Shown: positions 38,416 through 48,588, numbered from the stretch's first letter. The stretch is 64,000 nucleotides of DNA from an uncultured Pelagibacteraceae bacterium (GCA_902550285.1 CACCYQ010000001.1:1-64000), one strand, 5' to 3'. Program-made: numbers and translations. Notes: generated by a model not told the origin, from the letters alone.

Positions 38416-40191
38416 ATGAGTATTTTAGTAAAAATTATTTTAGTTTTATTTTTTTCAATAATTTTTTCCAATAAATTATATGCTGCAAATGTTGCTGCAG
38501 ATACAACTTATTCAAGCAGTGTATCAGGAACTCAATATAATATTACTGCTGATGATGTAGATATCATTGTGACTAACGATATTACTCTTGATCGTAACCA
38601 AAAACTTTTTAATAATACTGATGCTGAAAGATCAGGTGCTACAATTACAATTCACTCTGGATCAACTATAACAACAACAAACTCTAATACGATATTCACT
38701 GGCGGTGGAGAATTCACGATAACAAACTCAGGTACAATTTCAACAAGTAACTCTAAATCAATCAATATAAGTAACTCTGATGGAGCATCAATTACAAATA
38801 ATAGTGGAGGTGTAATTTCATCTGCTGGAAATACTATTCTTGGAGATGCAGGTGATGGTGCAGATAATACAACAATTGATAATAGTGGAGAAATCTTTTC
38901 AACTAAAGCTACATCAGAATCTAGTGCAATTATTGTTGATGAAGATGATACTGGTACAACAATTACAAATAATGCTGGTGGATCAATTTATAGTAAGGGA
39001 AATAAGTCAACTATTGTTTTAGGAGCAAGCTCAACTCTTACAAACAGTGGTTCAATAAAAAATAATAAATCTGTTGATACAAATGTAATCCAATTAAAAG
39101 GAAATAATAATACTGTAACTTTAAAAGACGGTGGAGTTGTTGTTGGTATGATTAAATCTGCTACTGGTGCAACAGGAAATAAATTAAGAATAAACCATGG
39201 TGTTGGAATGAGTTATTATTATGATACATCTGGCACTTTCACTTTAGAAGATTTAGATGGCAACCAAGTTGTAAAAGGATCGGCAGGATCTGTTGGTCAA
39301 GGTAGTAGTGAAACTCTTGACGAATTATTAGGTACTAAATCAATAAATATTAGACAATCACTTACCAAATTTAAAAATGAAGAAGAAGATTTGGACGAGG
39401 GTAAAGGCTGGGGTGAAATAAATTTTTCTACTTTTAAAAGAAAACAAAACGATCAAGACCTATCATTAGGTTTTAATTATACTGGTTTAACTATAAATTT
39501 AATAAATCCGTACAAAGGAAAAGATTTTATTTTATCTTTGGGAACTGGAAATCAACAATTTACAAAAAAACATAATATCCATCGATATTCTTTACACTCT
39601 GGTTTTTATTTTAGAGATCAACCATTTTTAAATAAATTTTTAGATGAAAGCTTTATCTTAGGTGGAGTTAATTTACATAATAGCGTAAGAGAAATTTTAA
39701 CTAACACAACTACGTCAGGCAAACTTAATACGACAAGTATGTTTGAATCTTATGATTTGCTAGCGGGAACAAAAATAAATAATAATTTTTTAATACCTAA
39801 CTTTGGAACAACATTTGGTTTATCAATTACCCCTGGATATAGTGAAAATAAATTTTATCATTGGAATACAAAGACAGCCAGTAATATATCTGTTTTCCTT
39901 GATGATGATTATAAGTTTAATTTAGCAGAAAATTATCAACTTAATCTTGGATGGATTTTAGATCTTAGACATATGATTTTAGGTAAAGATCAAGATTATG
40001 AAATTAATGGAACTAGTGCTAGTTATTCTCAAGATGAAAACTTAATTAAAGAATTAACTTTAGCAACAAATTTAGGTTTTGAAAAAAAAATAGCAAACGA
40101 ACATTTTTTTAAATTTTATTTAGACAGCACAATCAGTACCCAGGAATTAATGAGCTTTTCAGGAAATTTTACTTATAAATTTGCCTTTTAA
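38416..40191 (+). CDS. Autotransporter-like outer-membrane protein, Ser/Thr/Asn-rich beta-helical passenger and C-terminal barrel
   Basis: Signal peptide; imperfect repeats (TITNSGTISTSNS, ITNNSGGVISS, TIDNSGEIFSTKA, ITNNAGGSIYSKG, LTNSGSIKNNKS); C-terminal strands ending FTYKFAF. Confidence 0.75.
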   Translation: MSILVKIILVLFFSIIFSNKLYAANVAADTTYSSSVSGTQYNITADDVDIIVTNDITLDRNQKLFNNTDAERSGATITIHSGSTITTTNSNTIFTGGGEFTITNSGTISTSNSKSINISNSDGASITNNSGGVISSAGNTILGDAGDGADNTTIDNSGEIFSTKATSESSAIIVDEDDTGTTITNNAGGSIYSKGNKSTIVLGASSTLTNSGSIKNNKSVDTNVIQLKGNNNTVTLKDGGVVVGMIKSATGATGNKLRINHGVGMSYYYDTSGTFTLEDLDGNQVVKGSAGSVGQGSSETLDELLGTKSINIRQSLTKFKNEEEDLDEGKGWGEINFSTFKRKQNDQDLSLGFNYTGLTINLINPYKGKDFILSLGTGNQQFTKKHNIHRYSLHSGFYFRDQPFLNKFLDESFILGGVNLHNSVREILTNTTTSGKLNTTSMFESYDLLAGTKINNNFLIPNFGTTFGLSITPGYSENKFYHWNTKTASNISVFLDDDYKFNLAENYQLNLGWILDLRHMILGKDQDYEINGTSASYSQDENLIKELTLATNLGFEKKIANEHFFKFYLDSTISTQELMSFSGNFTYKFAF

Positions 40192-40254
40192 ATTTATCAA
40201 TAATTTTGAATACTTTTAATTGAATTAAAACTAAATTCCTTTAAAAAGCAAAAA

Positions 40255-42513
40255 ATGTTTTTAATAAGAAAAATACTCATCTTATTTTTTTTTCTACTTT
40301 CAATTCCTAATTCATTTGGAGCTCCAGTAACTCTTGTCCATACAACGCAGTTTAATGATGGTCCTAGTCCAGGTGGTATCGAATTTAACAAAGATGGAAC
40401 AAAAATGTTTATAGTTCATTATACAAAAGATACAGGTGATGATTATGAGGCAATTTATGAATATGATTTATCTACACCTTTTGATTCTTCTGAAAGTTCA
40501 AGAACTTACACCGGAGACAGCGAAAGATGTGTTTTAGGAGATGGCACCAATGGTATAGATACCAATAACAATGCTGTTCTTTATGATTTGGAATTCAGTA
40601 GTGATGGAATGAAATTATTTACTAGCAGTAGAATAAATGGCGATGGTACGAATGAGGACATACTTTACAGATTTGATTTAACTTCTCCTTATGATGTTTC
40701 AACTTGTTCTTATGTAATGGAAACTACAGATCTTGAAACTGACGCTAATATCAATGGAAGTAAAGCTGGAACTTTTGATTTAGAGGCAACTCCTGATAAA
40801 AGTAATGATCACAGACTACAAGCTTTAGAAATTAATGATGACGGTACTAAATTATTTTTAGCTTGGATGGATTTGGTCTCTACCAATACTAGATTATTAG
40901 AGTATAATTTAACAACTCCATATGACATAACAACACTCCAACTTGTAACGAATGCCGGAATTTTAATAGGTTCGGGTACCACAACTGATGTAATTAATCC
41001 TGCTGGAATGAGATTTAGTGCAAATGGAAAAAGAATTTTTGTTGTTAGTCACCAAAATGGTAGCCAAGGTGTTAGTCAGATTTCTCTTACAAATGCTTAT
41101 GATACGTCTTCATTTGTTTTAGATGGTAAATATAGTTTAAAAGGTTCAAACAACCAACCAAGAGGTATTGGATTTAGCGCAAATGGTTTAAAAATGTACG
41201 TAGGAAGTGATACAAGCGGAGGTTATGGCACAACTAGAATTTACGAATATGATTTAGTTTGTCCTTTCAATATTATTCAAGGAAAATGTCCTCCTATATC
41301 AGAAAATAGTAACGAGACAGGTGTTGCTGAAGCACAAATAGAACTTGCAAGAAAAACAATTGAATATTCTACAAAGACAGCTTTAAATCGACTGAAATGG
41401 ATTAGAAGAAACAAAGATAAACAAAATTTAACAAACCAAAATATAAAATTTAATTTTTCAAATCAAATGCTTGCCTCTCTTACTGAAGCATTGAAAGTTT
41501 CTACTTTAAAAAATAAAGAAAATAAAAATCAAGATGTATTTTATTGGAGCGAAGGTAGTATTTCAATGGGAAGAGTAGGAGATACTAATATTTCATTATC
41601 AAAAGAAATTAAGACTAACTCAATTACGATTGGGGCAGATAAATTTATTGATGATAACGCAATACAAGGAGTTGCATTTAGATATGGCAAAGATGAAGCG
41701 GATGTTGGTTCAGAAGGTAGTAATGTAGATATGGATGCTTATAATGTCATGCTTTATTACTCTGTTCCTAAAACAGAAACTAAATATTTAGACACTATAA
41801 TTGGAGTAGGAAGACTTAGAACAGATATTACAACAGCATACGATGGTAAAAAATCAGCAGGTGATAGGTTTGGAACACAATTATATGGAACAGTAAAAAT
41901 TAAAGATGAGATAAAAAAAGATAATCTTACATTGATTCCATCTGGTCAAATTGATCTTGGCTATACTTTATTAAACTCCTATATAGAATCTGGGCCTAGC
42001 GCAAAAAATTTTGATAAACAAGGCATACAATCAAAGAACGTAAAATTAGCTATTGCCGCCGTTGATAAATTATTAACTGAAAAATATACTTTGAAAAGAC
42101 ATGGAAAGCTTGAATACAAAGCTGACTTGCACCGGTCATCAAGTTTAAAATATTCTTATGTTTCAGACGGAACTAAAATTGACACGAAATTACAAACTGG
42201 TGCATTACATAATATTAATGGAGAGATTGGTTTTGATTTAATTTTTTCAGATAATTATAGTGTTTTCGTTATCTATGAGAGAAGTCATGCATTTGGTTCA
42301 GGATATACTGATCAAATACATATCGCTTTAGGCTACCTTCCCTACAAAGATACAGAATATGCATTTTTATTAACTGGTTCAGAAAACCTCATGTCTCAAT
42401 TTAAAATTAACAAAAATATTAATGGTTATGACATTAGCTTTAATTTAAATGACGATTTATCTAATTTAGGAAACAACCGAGAAGCAAGTATAAATTTAAA
42501 TAAAGTCTTTTAA
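40255..42513 (+). CDS. Autotransporter-like protein with beta-propeller-type passenger and C-terminal barrel
   Basis: Signal peptide; five repeats of GIEFNKDGTKMFIVH type (also DLEFSSDGMKLFTSS, ALEINDDGTKLFLAW, GMRFSANGKRIFVVS, GIGFSANGLKMYVGS); C-terminal strands ending in F. Confidence 0.75.
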   Translation: MFLIRKILILFFFLLSIPNSFGAPVTLVHTTQFNDGPSPGGIEFNKDGTKMFIVHYTKDTGDDYEAIYEYDLSTPFDSSESSRTYTGDSERCVLGDGTNGIDTNNNAVLYDLEFSSDGMKLFTSSRINGDGTNEDILYRFDLTSPYDVSTCSYVMETTDLETDANINGSKAGTFDLEATPDKSNDHRLQALEINDDGTKLFLAWMDLVSTNTRLLEYNLTTPYDITTLQLVTNAGILIGSGTTTDVINPAGMRFSANGKRIFVVSHQNGSQGVSQISLTNAYDTSSFVLDGKYSLKGSNNQPRGIGFSANGLKMYVGSDTSGGYGTTRIYEYDLVCPFNIIQGKCPPISENSNETGVAEAQIELARKTIEYSTKTALNRLKWIRRNKDKQNLTNQNIKFNFSNQMLASLTEALKVSTLKNKENKNQDVFYWSEGSISMGRVGDTNISLSKEIKTNSITIGADKFIDDNAIQGVAFRYGKDEADVGSEGSNVDMDAYNVMLYYSVPKTETKYLDTIIGVGRLRTDITTAYDGKKSAGDRFGTQLYGTVKIKDEIKKDNLTLIPSGQIDLGYTLLNSYIESGPSAKNFDKQGIQSKNVKLAIAAVDKLLTEKYTLKRHGKLEYKADLHRSSSLKYSYVSDGTKIDTKLQTGALHNINGEIGFDLIFSDNYSVFVIYERSHAFGSGYTDQIHIALGYLPYKDTEYAFLLTGSENLMSQFKINKNINGYDISFNLNDDLSNLGNNREASINLNKVF

Positions 42514-42554
42514 TTTTTATTATTAAGATTAAACTAAAATTTAAAGGAGTATCT

Positions 42555-42929
42555 ATGAGCTATCAATGGGACAACAAAAAACCAACTGCACAAATGCTAG
42601 GCAGATGGCAACCATTTCACGATGGTCATTATGCTTTATTTGAAGAAATTATAAAAAAAACTGGCCAAGTTTGTATTCAAATAAGAGATGTACAAGGTGT
42701 AGATGATAACCCTTTTGATTTTGAAACAGTAAAGAAAAAAATAGAAGAAAAGTTAAATCCTAAATACGAAGGTAGATTTAAAATTATGTTAGTGCCCAAT
42801 ATAACAAACATTTGTTATGGCAGAGGGGTTGGTTATAAAATAGAAGAAATAGTTATGCCTGAAGAAATACAAAAAATTTCTGCAACTAAAATTAGAGCTA
42901 AAATGCGAGAGGATGGAGATTTAAAGTGA
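42555..42929 (+). CDS. Adenylyl/cytidylyltransferase-family protein
   Basis: GRWQPFHDGHYALFEE (HxGH-like) and ISATKIRAKM motif. Confidence 0.8.
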   Translation: MSYQWDNKKPTAQMLGRWQPFHDGHYALFEEIIKKTGQVCIQIRDVQGVDDNPFDFETVKKKIEEKLNPKYEGRFKIMLVPNITNICYGRGVGYKIEEIVMPEEIQKISATKIRAKMREDGDLK

Positions 42930-43777
42930 ACGAAAGACTTAAGTCGATAGTAGATTTAGAAAAATATCCAATCTATGACTTAAATTCTCCAATAATTAAA
43001 AATTTAATCAAAAGATGCAAAGAAGAACTAGACCAATTTAGTTGTTCCACTATACCTAATTTCATTTTACCAAAATCATTAGAGATAATGAATTCAGAAT
43101 TAGAAAAACAGTTAGATGAGGTTTATATGTCTAAAGAAAGTATAAACGCTTATTTGTATGCTGAAGATGATCCAAAATTACCTAAGGATCATCCAAAAAG
43201 AACTTTTATGAATAGATACAACGGATATTTAAATTCTGATTGTTTTCCTAAAAATTCTGAAATGAAATATCTTTATGAAACAGATGAACTTTTAAAATTT
43301 GTATCTGCATGCTTAGGAGTTTCTCCAATATATAGATGGGCTGATCCTTTAGCTTGTCATGCTTATAATGTTATGGAGCCTGAAGGAATACTTCCTTGGC
43401 ATTTTGATAGTTGTGAATTTACATTAAGCTTAATGATTCAAAAACCAGAGAAAGGTGGAATATTTGAATACTGCCCAAATATAAGAGAACCTGGTAATGA
43501 AAATTTTGACGAAGTTAAAAAAGTTTTAAATGGTGATAGAGCACGAGTTAAACAATTAAAATTAGAACCAGGTGATCTGCAAATATTTAAAGGAAGATTT
43601 ACTTTACATAGAGTTACAAAAATAGAAGGGCAAAAATCAAGATACATGTGTATACCAGCTTATGTTTTAGATCCCTGGAGAGTAAACACTCCAGAACATT
43701 CAAAAGCAATTTATGGTAAAGTGTTACCAATTCATTTAGAGAGAAATGTTGCTAGATCAGATGGCCTAGCAGATTGA
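42926..43777 (+). CDS. Fe(II)/2-oxoglutarate-dependent oxygenase-like protein (HalD/ArpA-like)
   Basis: LPWHFDSCEFTLSLMIQ (HxD), LQIFKGRFTLHRVT (distal His), SRY; ATGA overlap with upstream gene. Confidence 0.7.
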   Translation: MNERLKSIVDLEKYPIYDLNSPIIKNLIKRCKEELDQFSCSTIPNFILPKSLEIMNSELEKQLDEVYMSKESINAYLYAEDDPKLPKDHPKRTFMNRYNGYLNSDCFPKNSEMKYLYETDELLKFVSACLGVSPIYRWADPLACHAYNVMEPEGILPWHFDSCEFTLSLMIQKPEKGGIFEYCPNIREPGNENFDEVKKVLNGDRARVKQLKLEPGDLQIFKGRFTLHRVTKIEGQKSRYMCIPAYVLDPWRVNTPEHSKAIYGKVLPIHLERNVARSDGLAD

Positions 43778-43791
43778 TATGAGAATTAATT

Positions 43792-43989
43792 ATGATAAAA
43801 AAATCTAAAGAGCATTTAGATTTAGTAAACGAGACTTATATTAAACATTTTAAAGTTGCATTTAGTGTTAGTAGCTTAATGATTATAGGAGGCTTCCAAG
43901 CAATAATTCACGCAATATGTCCCGCAATATTTCAGACTTCTGCAAGTGACAAGATAAAAAAATTACACGAAAAAATTTCTAAAAGATGA
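43792..43989 (+). CDS. Small DUF6356-like membrane protein
   Basis: 65 aa, one TM; HFKVAFSVSSLMIIGGFQAIIHAICPAIFQTSAS. Confidence 0.65.
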   Translation: MIKKSKEHLDLVNETYIKHFKVAFSVSSLMIIGGFQAIIHAICPAIFQTSASDKIKKLHEKISKR

Positions 43990-44933
43990 AAAGCAATATT
44001 AAAAATGTTGCTGTTGTTGGCACAGGGGTAATTGGAACTGGATGGATAATTAGATTTTTAGCTCATAATAAAAAAGTTGTAGCTTTTGACAAAGATCTTA
44101 AATTGAAAAAGAGAATAATTGCAGAGATAAAACGTACTTGGCCTTATGTAAAAAAATTATTCAATAAAAAAAAATTAAATCTAAAAAATTTTATTTATGT
44201 TACTTCTGTTGAAGAAGCTTTAAAGGAAGCAGATTTTATTCAAGAATGTGCATCTGAAAACTACAAAATCAAAACAAAACTGATGAACGTAATTGGTAAT
44301 TATGCAAAACCAAATGCTATAATTTCATCAAGTTCATCTGGGTTACTTCCAACAAGAATATATTCAAAATGTAAAAATCCAGCTCGTACCATGATAGCAC
44401 ATCCATTTAATCCAGTTTATATGTGCCCTGGCGTTGAAATTGTTCCAGGTAAAAAAACAAAAAGAAAGTTTTTGAATGAAGCTAATAAATTTTACAAATC
44501 TATCTCGATGAATCCAATCATGGTAAAAAAAGAATTACCAGGTTATCTATCAGATAGACTCCAAGAAGCCTTATGGAGAGAAGCATTACATATAGTAAAC
44601 GAAGGATATGCTACTACAAAAGATTTAGATAGAGCAATTGAAGATGGTCCTGGCCTAAGATGGTCATTAATGGGAACTTTCCTAACATTTCATTTAGCAG
44701 GTGGTAAGGCTGGTATGAAACATATGTTAGAACAATTTGGGCCTGCGTTAAAATTACCTTGGACAAAACTGAAAGCTCCAAAACTTTCAAAAAAACTTTC
44801 TTCAAGAGTTATTATTGGCACTAGAAACCAAGCAAAAGGCAAATCAGTAGAACAATTATCAAAAATTAGAGATGAATATTTAGTTAAACTTCAGAAGTTA
44901 AGAAAAAAATATGAAGACAAGATAAGAAAATGA
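43986..44933 (+). CDS. 3-hydroxyacyl-CoA dehydrogenase-family protein, L-carnitine dehydrogenase-like
   Basis: VAVVGTGVIGTGW; SSSSGLLPT, AHPFNPVYMCPGVEIVPG, RLQEALWREALHIV, GLRWSLMGTFLTFHLAGGKAGMKHMLEQFGPALKLPWTK. Confidence 0.78.
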   Translation: MKSNIKNVAVVGTGVIGTGWIIRFLAHNKKVVAFDKDLKLKKRIIAEIKRTWPYVKKLFNKKKLNLKNFIYVTSVEEALKEADFIQECASENYKIKTKLMNVIGNYAKPNAIISSSSSGLLPTRIYSKCKNPARTMIAHPFNPVYMCPGVEIVPGKKTKRKFLNEANKFYKSISMNPIMVKKELPGYLSDRLQEALWREALHIVNEGYATTKDLDRAIEDGPGLRWSLMGTFLTFHLAGGKAGMKHMLEQFGPALKLPWTKLKAPKLSKKLSSRVIIGTRNQAKGKSVEQLSKIRDEYLVKLQKLRKKYEDKIRK

Positions 44934-44948
44934 TAGTAATAAAATATC

Positions 44949-45722
44949 ATGAATGTCTTGGTCAAAAATTTGGGTAACGGCATAAAAAACATAACAATAA
45001 ACGATCCAAAAACATATAATTCGCTATCTTTTGCAACTTTAAGATCTCTTTTAAATACTTTTAAAAGACTTGATAAAGACAACAATACAAAAGTAATAAT
45101 TTTGAATGGAGCCGGCAAAGGCTTTAGTGCAGGTCATAACCTGAAAGAAGTAAAATCTTTAAAAGTAAGATCAAAATATCTCAAACTGTTTAATCTTTGC
45201 TCAAAATTAATGATCCAAATAGTTGAAGGAAGAAAACCAGTTATAGCAAAAGTGCATGGAGCAGCTTATGCCGCTGGATGCCAACTAGCAACAAGTTGCG
45301 ACTTGGCTTACAGCACTACTAATGCAACATTTGCAACTCCTGGAGTTAATATTGGATTATTCTGTAGTACACCAATGGTTGCCGTTAGTAGAAAAATTAG
45401 CAGAAAGAGAATGATGAAAATGCTTTTAACTGGTGAACCCATTAATGCAAAATATGCAAAAGAAATAGGATTGATTAATGATTGTTTCTCAAAATCGAAA
45501 CTAAATAAGGAAGTTTTAAAAGTAGCCAAAACAATTGCATCCAAATCAAATTTAACAATTAAGATTGGAAAACAAGCTTTTTACAAACAATTAGAAATGC
45601 CGTTAAGAAAAGCTTACGCATATACAAGTAGAGCGATGACTTTAAACATGATGTCAGTTGATGCTCATGAGGGTATATCGGCGTTTTTAAACAAAAGAAA
45701 ACCTAAATGGAAAAATAAATGA
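44949..45722 (+). CDS. Enoyl-CoA hydratase/isomerase family protein
   Basis: AGKGFSAGHNLKE, VHGAAYAAGCQLATSCDLAYS. Confidence 0.9.
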   Translation: MNVLVKNLGNGIKNITINDPKTYNSLSFATLRSLLNTFKRLDKDNNTKVIILNGAGKGFSAGHNLKEVKSLKVRSKYLKLFNLCSKLMIQIVEGRKPVIAKVHGAAYAAGCQLATSCDLAYSTTNATFATPGVNIGLFCSTPMVAVSRKISRKRMMKMLLTGEPINAKYAKEIGLINDCFSKSKLNKEVLKVAKTIASKSNLTIKIGKQAFYKQLEMPLRKAYAYTSRAMTLNMMSVDAHEGISAFLNKRKPKWKNK

Positions 45723-46186
45723 ACGATGATCAAGTAAAAGAAATTCTAAAAAATTCTAAAACAATTGCAATGATCGGTGTAAGTTCCGAAAAGAAAGGCG
45801 AAGATCCAAAAAACTTAAAAAGAAAACCAGCAAATGTTGTTATGAAATATATGCAAGATTTTGGTTACAAAGTAATACCTGTAAACCCTTTTGCCAAAGG
45901 AGAAGTTATAAATGGAGAAACAGTAGTTGAAAGTTTAGATAATATTTCTGAAAAAATAGATATAGTCGATGTATTTAGACCATCAAAAGAAACACCAGGT
46001 TTTGCTAAAGAAGCCGTTAAAATTGGAGCTAAAACTCTGTGGCTACAGTACGGAATTCAGAATGAGGAAGCTAAGAAAATTTCTGAGGAAGCTGATGTAA
46101 AATACATAGATAACAAATGTATTAAACAAGAATACCAAAAATTATTTCAAAAATCTAACCCGGTATTTCCAGTATTAAAAAAATAG
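45719..46186 (+). CDS. CoA-binding domain protein (YccU-like)
   Basis: TIAMIGVSSEKKGEDPKNLKRKPANVVMKYMQDFGYKVIPVNP; DVFRPSKETP; LWLQYGI. Confidence 0.88.
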   Translation: MNDDQVKEILKNSKTIAMIGVSSEKKGEDPKNLKRKPANVVMKYMQDFGYKVIPVNPFAKGEVINGETVVESLDNISEKIDIVDVFRPSKETPGFAKEAVKIGAKTLWLQYGIQNEEAKKISEEADVKYIDNKCIKQEYQKLFQKSNPVFPVLKK

Positions 46187-46755
46187 TGAAAAAAATTTTA
46201 TTTTTCCTTTTTTTGTTTCAAACATCAGTATTAGCCCAGAATCTTGAAAAGGCATATTTTGCAGGAGGATGTTTTTGGTGCATGGAAGAATCTTTTGAAA
46301 AAAAAGAAGGAGTAATTCAAGTAATTTCAGGTTATTCAGGCGGTGATACAAAAAATCCAACATATGAAGAAGTTACATATGGAAATACCGGACACTTTGA
46401 AGTTATTGAGATTATTTATGATAAAAATAAAATTAATTTTAAAGATCTGTTAGATCATTTTTGGATTAATATTGACCCATTTGACTCAAGAGGTCAATTT
46501 TGCGATGTAGGATATAGTTATAGATCAGTTGCATTTTATCAAACAGTTGATCAAAAGGACGATATAAAGAGATCAATAGTAAAATTAGAGAAGAAATTTA
46601 ATAAAAAGGTAGTTACATTCATAAGAAAATTTGATGAATTTTATAAAGCAGAAGAATATCATCAAGATTATTATAAAAAAAAATTTTTAAACTATCTTAA
46701 GTATAAAAATGCTTGTGGAAGAGAAAAAAAATTAAATAAGATTTGGAAATCATGA
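46186..46755 (+). CDS. msrA: Peptide-methionine (S)-S-oxide reductase, exported
   Basis: GGCFWCMEESFEKKEGV, GYSGG, EYHQDYY; N-terminal signal peptide. Confidence 0.93.
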   Translation: MKKILFFLFLFQTSVLAQNLEKAYFAGGCFWCMEESFEKKEGVIQVISGYSGGDTKNPTYEEVTYGNTGHFEVIEIIYDKNKINFKDLLDHFWINIDPFDSRGQFCDVGYSYRSVAFYQTVDQKDDIKRSIVKLEKKFNKKVVTFIRKFDEFYKAEEYHQDYYKKKFLNYLKYKNACGREKKLNKIWKS

Positions 46756-47321
46756 AAAAGATTTTTTTAGTTTATGGTCATTATAATGACAAATCTTTTA
46801 ATGCAGCAATAAAAGATACATTTATAAAGACAGCAGAAGAGAATGGTCATAAAATTGATTGCGTAGATTTATATAAGGAAAAATTTGATCCAGTATTTGC
46901 AGGTGAAAAACCTTCTTCTGAAGTTTTAGATCATAGAAAAAGAATTGAACAATGTGATGTTATTACTTTAGTTGCACCCATCTGGAACTTTAGAATGCCA
47001 GCAATACTTGAAGGATGGATTGATAAAGTTCTGGCTCCACCATGGGCATTTAGTTTTAAAAAATTGTTTGGTAATTATGGTTATCCCGTGGGAAACTTGA
47101 AAGGAAAAAAAGCAATTGTATTTTGCACTTATGGATCTCCTCAATTCGCAATAAGAACATTTTTTTTAAATATGCCTACTAAAAGACTTAGAAGAGGAGT
47201 CTTCAATATATGCGGAATAACAGATGTAATATATAAAAGGTATTTTGCGGTACCATTTGTAAGTGATGAGAAGAGAAAAAAATTTTTAGAAGATGTTAAA
47301 AAAACTGTAAAAAATATATGA
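46752..47321 (+). CDS. NAD(P)H dehydrogenase (quinone)/flavodoxin-like fold protein
   Basis: IFLVYGHYNDKSFNAAI, VAPIWNFRMPAILEGWIDKVL; ATGA overlap with msrA. Confidence 0.85.
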   Translation: MKKIFLVYGHYNDKSFNAAIKDTFIKTAEENGHKIDCVDLYKEKFDPVFAGEKPSSEVLDHRKRIEQCDVITLVAPIWNFRMPAILEGWIDKVLAPPWAFSFKKLFGNYGYPVGNLKGKKAIVFCTYGSPQFAIRTFFLNMPTKRLRRGVFNICGITDVIYKRYFAVPFVSDEKRKKFLEDVKKTVKNI

Positions 47322-47325
47322 GTAA

Positions 47326-48579
47326 ATGATTTATATAATTGGCTCAGGTTTTTCGGGGTTAACCACAGCATACGCATTAAATAAAAAAGGAATAAAATCT
47401 ACTGTAATTTCTCCAGGAGAAAAATATAAAACAAAAAATATTTCTTTAATAAAATATTTATTAAAAAATAACGGAGAAATTTTAAACAATTCTAATTTTT
47501 TATCAAAAAAAATTAATAAATTAAATAAAGCTAATGTAATTAATTGCAAATATTTGCTTTCACATATGGACGGTGGACAATCAAATATATGGGGTGGTGT
47601 AGTTGGTAATATTGGTGAGTATAATTATAATGATAGCCATATAAAAAAAAGTGAAATACTAAAATATAAAAAAGAAATAATAAATTTATTAAAAATAATA
47701 AACATTAAATATATAAAAAAAAAGAACAAAAAAATAAATAGTTATTTATTAGAAAAAAACTATTCAGTATCAAAAAAGGATGTTTCAAATTTAAAAAGGT
47801 ATTTATTAAAAAAAAAGGTAATTTTTAAAAATAATTTATTCGTAAAAAAAATTGATTTAAAAAAATCTATATTAAAGATTCACGATATCAAAACTAACGA
47901 TCAAATTAGTTTACCTTATACAAGGCTATTTTTGTCATGTGGTCCGATAGAAACATCTAAATTAATATTAAATTCTATTAAAAATATCAAAAAAATAGTT
48001 TTAAAAGAAACCCAACATTTTTATGCTTTAATTAAGGTTAATCATAATTTAAAAAGTCGCTTTTTTGATGCAAAATGTGGAAAGTATAAATTTTCTTGTC
48101 AACTTTATTCATTAAAAAATATTGTAGGTTTATTTTTTAAAAACTATTTAAAGAATTTAAATAGTTTTAATAAAAACAAATTCTTTATTGGACAATGTTA
48201 TCTTCACTCTAATTATTCCGGTAAAATAAATATTTCTAAAAAATCTAACAAATTTATAATAGAAGGAAAACCAAATTTAAGATTTAATATATCTCAATTT
48301 AAAACTGATATAAAAAAATTTAATAAACAAAATAAAATTTTAAAGATAAAAAAATTATTTTTTAATAAAATTGGCGCCTCAAACCATTTGGGTGGCTCGA
48401 TACCAGTTACTAATAATAAGAATATTAAACTTGGAGTCAGTAAATTTGGTAAATTGAACAATCAAAAGAATATATATATTTCCGACTCTTCAATACTTAA
48501 CGATATAGACATTTCGCCAATTACAATATTTTCATTAAATAACATTTTAAGAATGATACTTAGTAATAAAAAAATATAA
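47326..48579 (+). CDS. Lys/Asn/Ile-rich FAD-dependent (GMC-like) oxidoreductase
   Basis: MIYIIGSGFSGLTTAYALNKKG; C-terminal NHLGGSIPV...NIYISDSSIL...SPITIFSLNN. Confidence 0.7.
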   Translation: MIYIIGSGFSGLTTAYALNKKGIKSTVISPGEKYKTKNISLIKYLLKNNGEILNNSNFLSKKINKLNKANVINCKYLLSHMDGGQSNIWGGVVGNIGEYNYNDSHIKKSEILKYKKEIINLLKIINIKYIKKKNKKINSYLLEKNYSVSKKDVSNLKRYLLKKKVIFKNNLFVKKIDLKKSILKIHDIKTNDQISLPYTRLFLSCGPIETSKLILNSIKNIKKIVLKETQHFYALIKVNHNLKSRFFDAKCGKYKFSCQLYSLKNIVGLFFKNYLKNLNSFNKNKFFIGQCYLHSNYSGKINISKKSNKFIIEGKPNLRFNISQFKTDIKKFNKQNKILKIKKLFFNKIGASNHLGGSIPVTNNKNIKLGVSKFGKLNNQKNIYISDSSILNDIDISPITIFSLNNILRMILSNKKI

Positions 48580-48588
48580 TAGAACCAT

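Noticed and set aside
38416-40191. Tandem DNA repeat or CRISPR-like array in the repeat-rich passenger region
   Set aside because: Repeats are degenerate and protein-level (beta-helix units), not regularly spaced identical DNA repeats.
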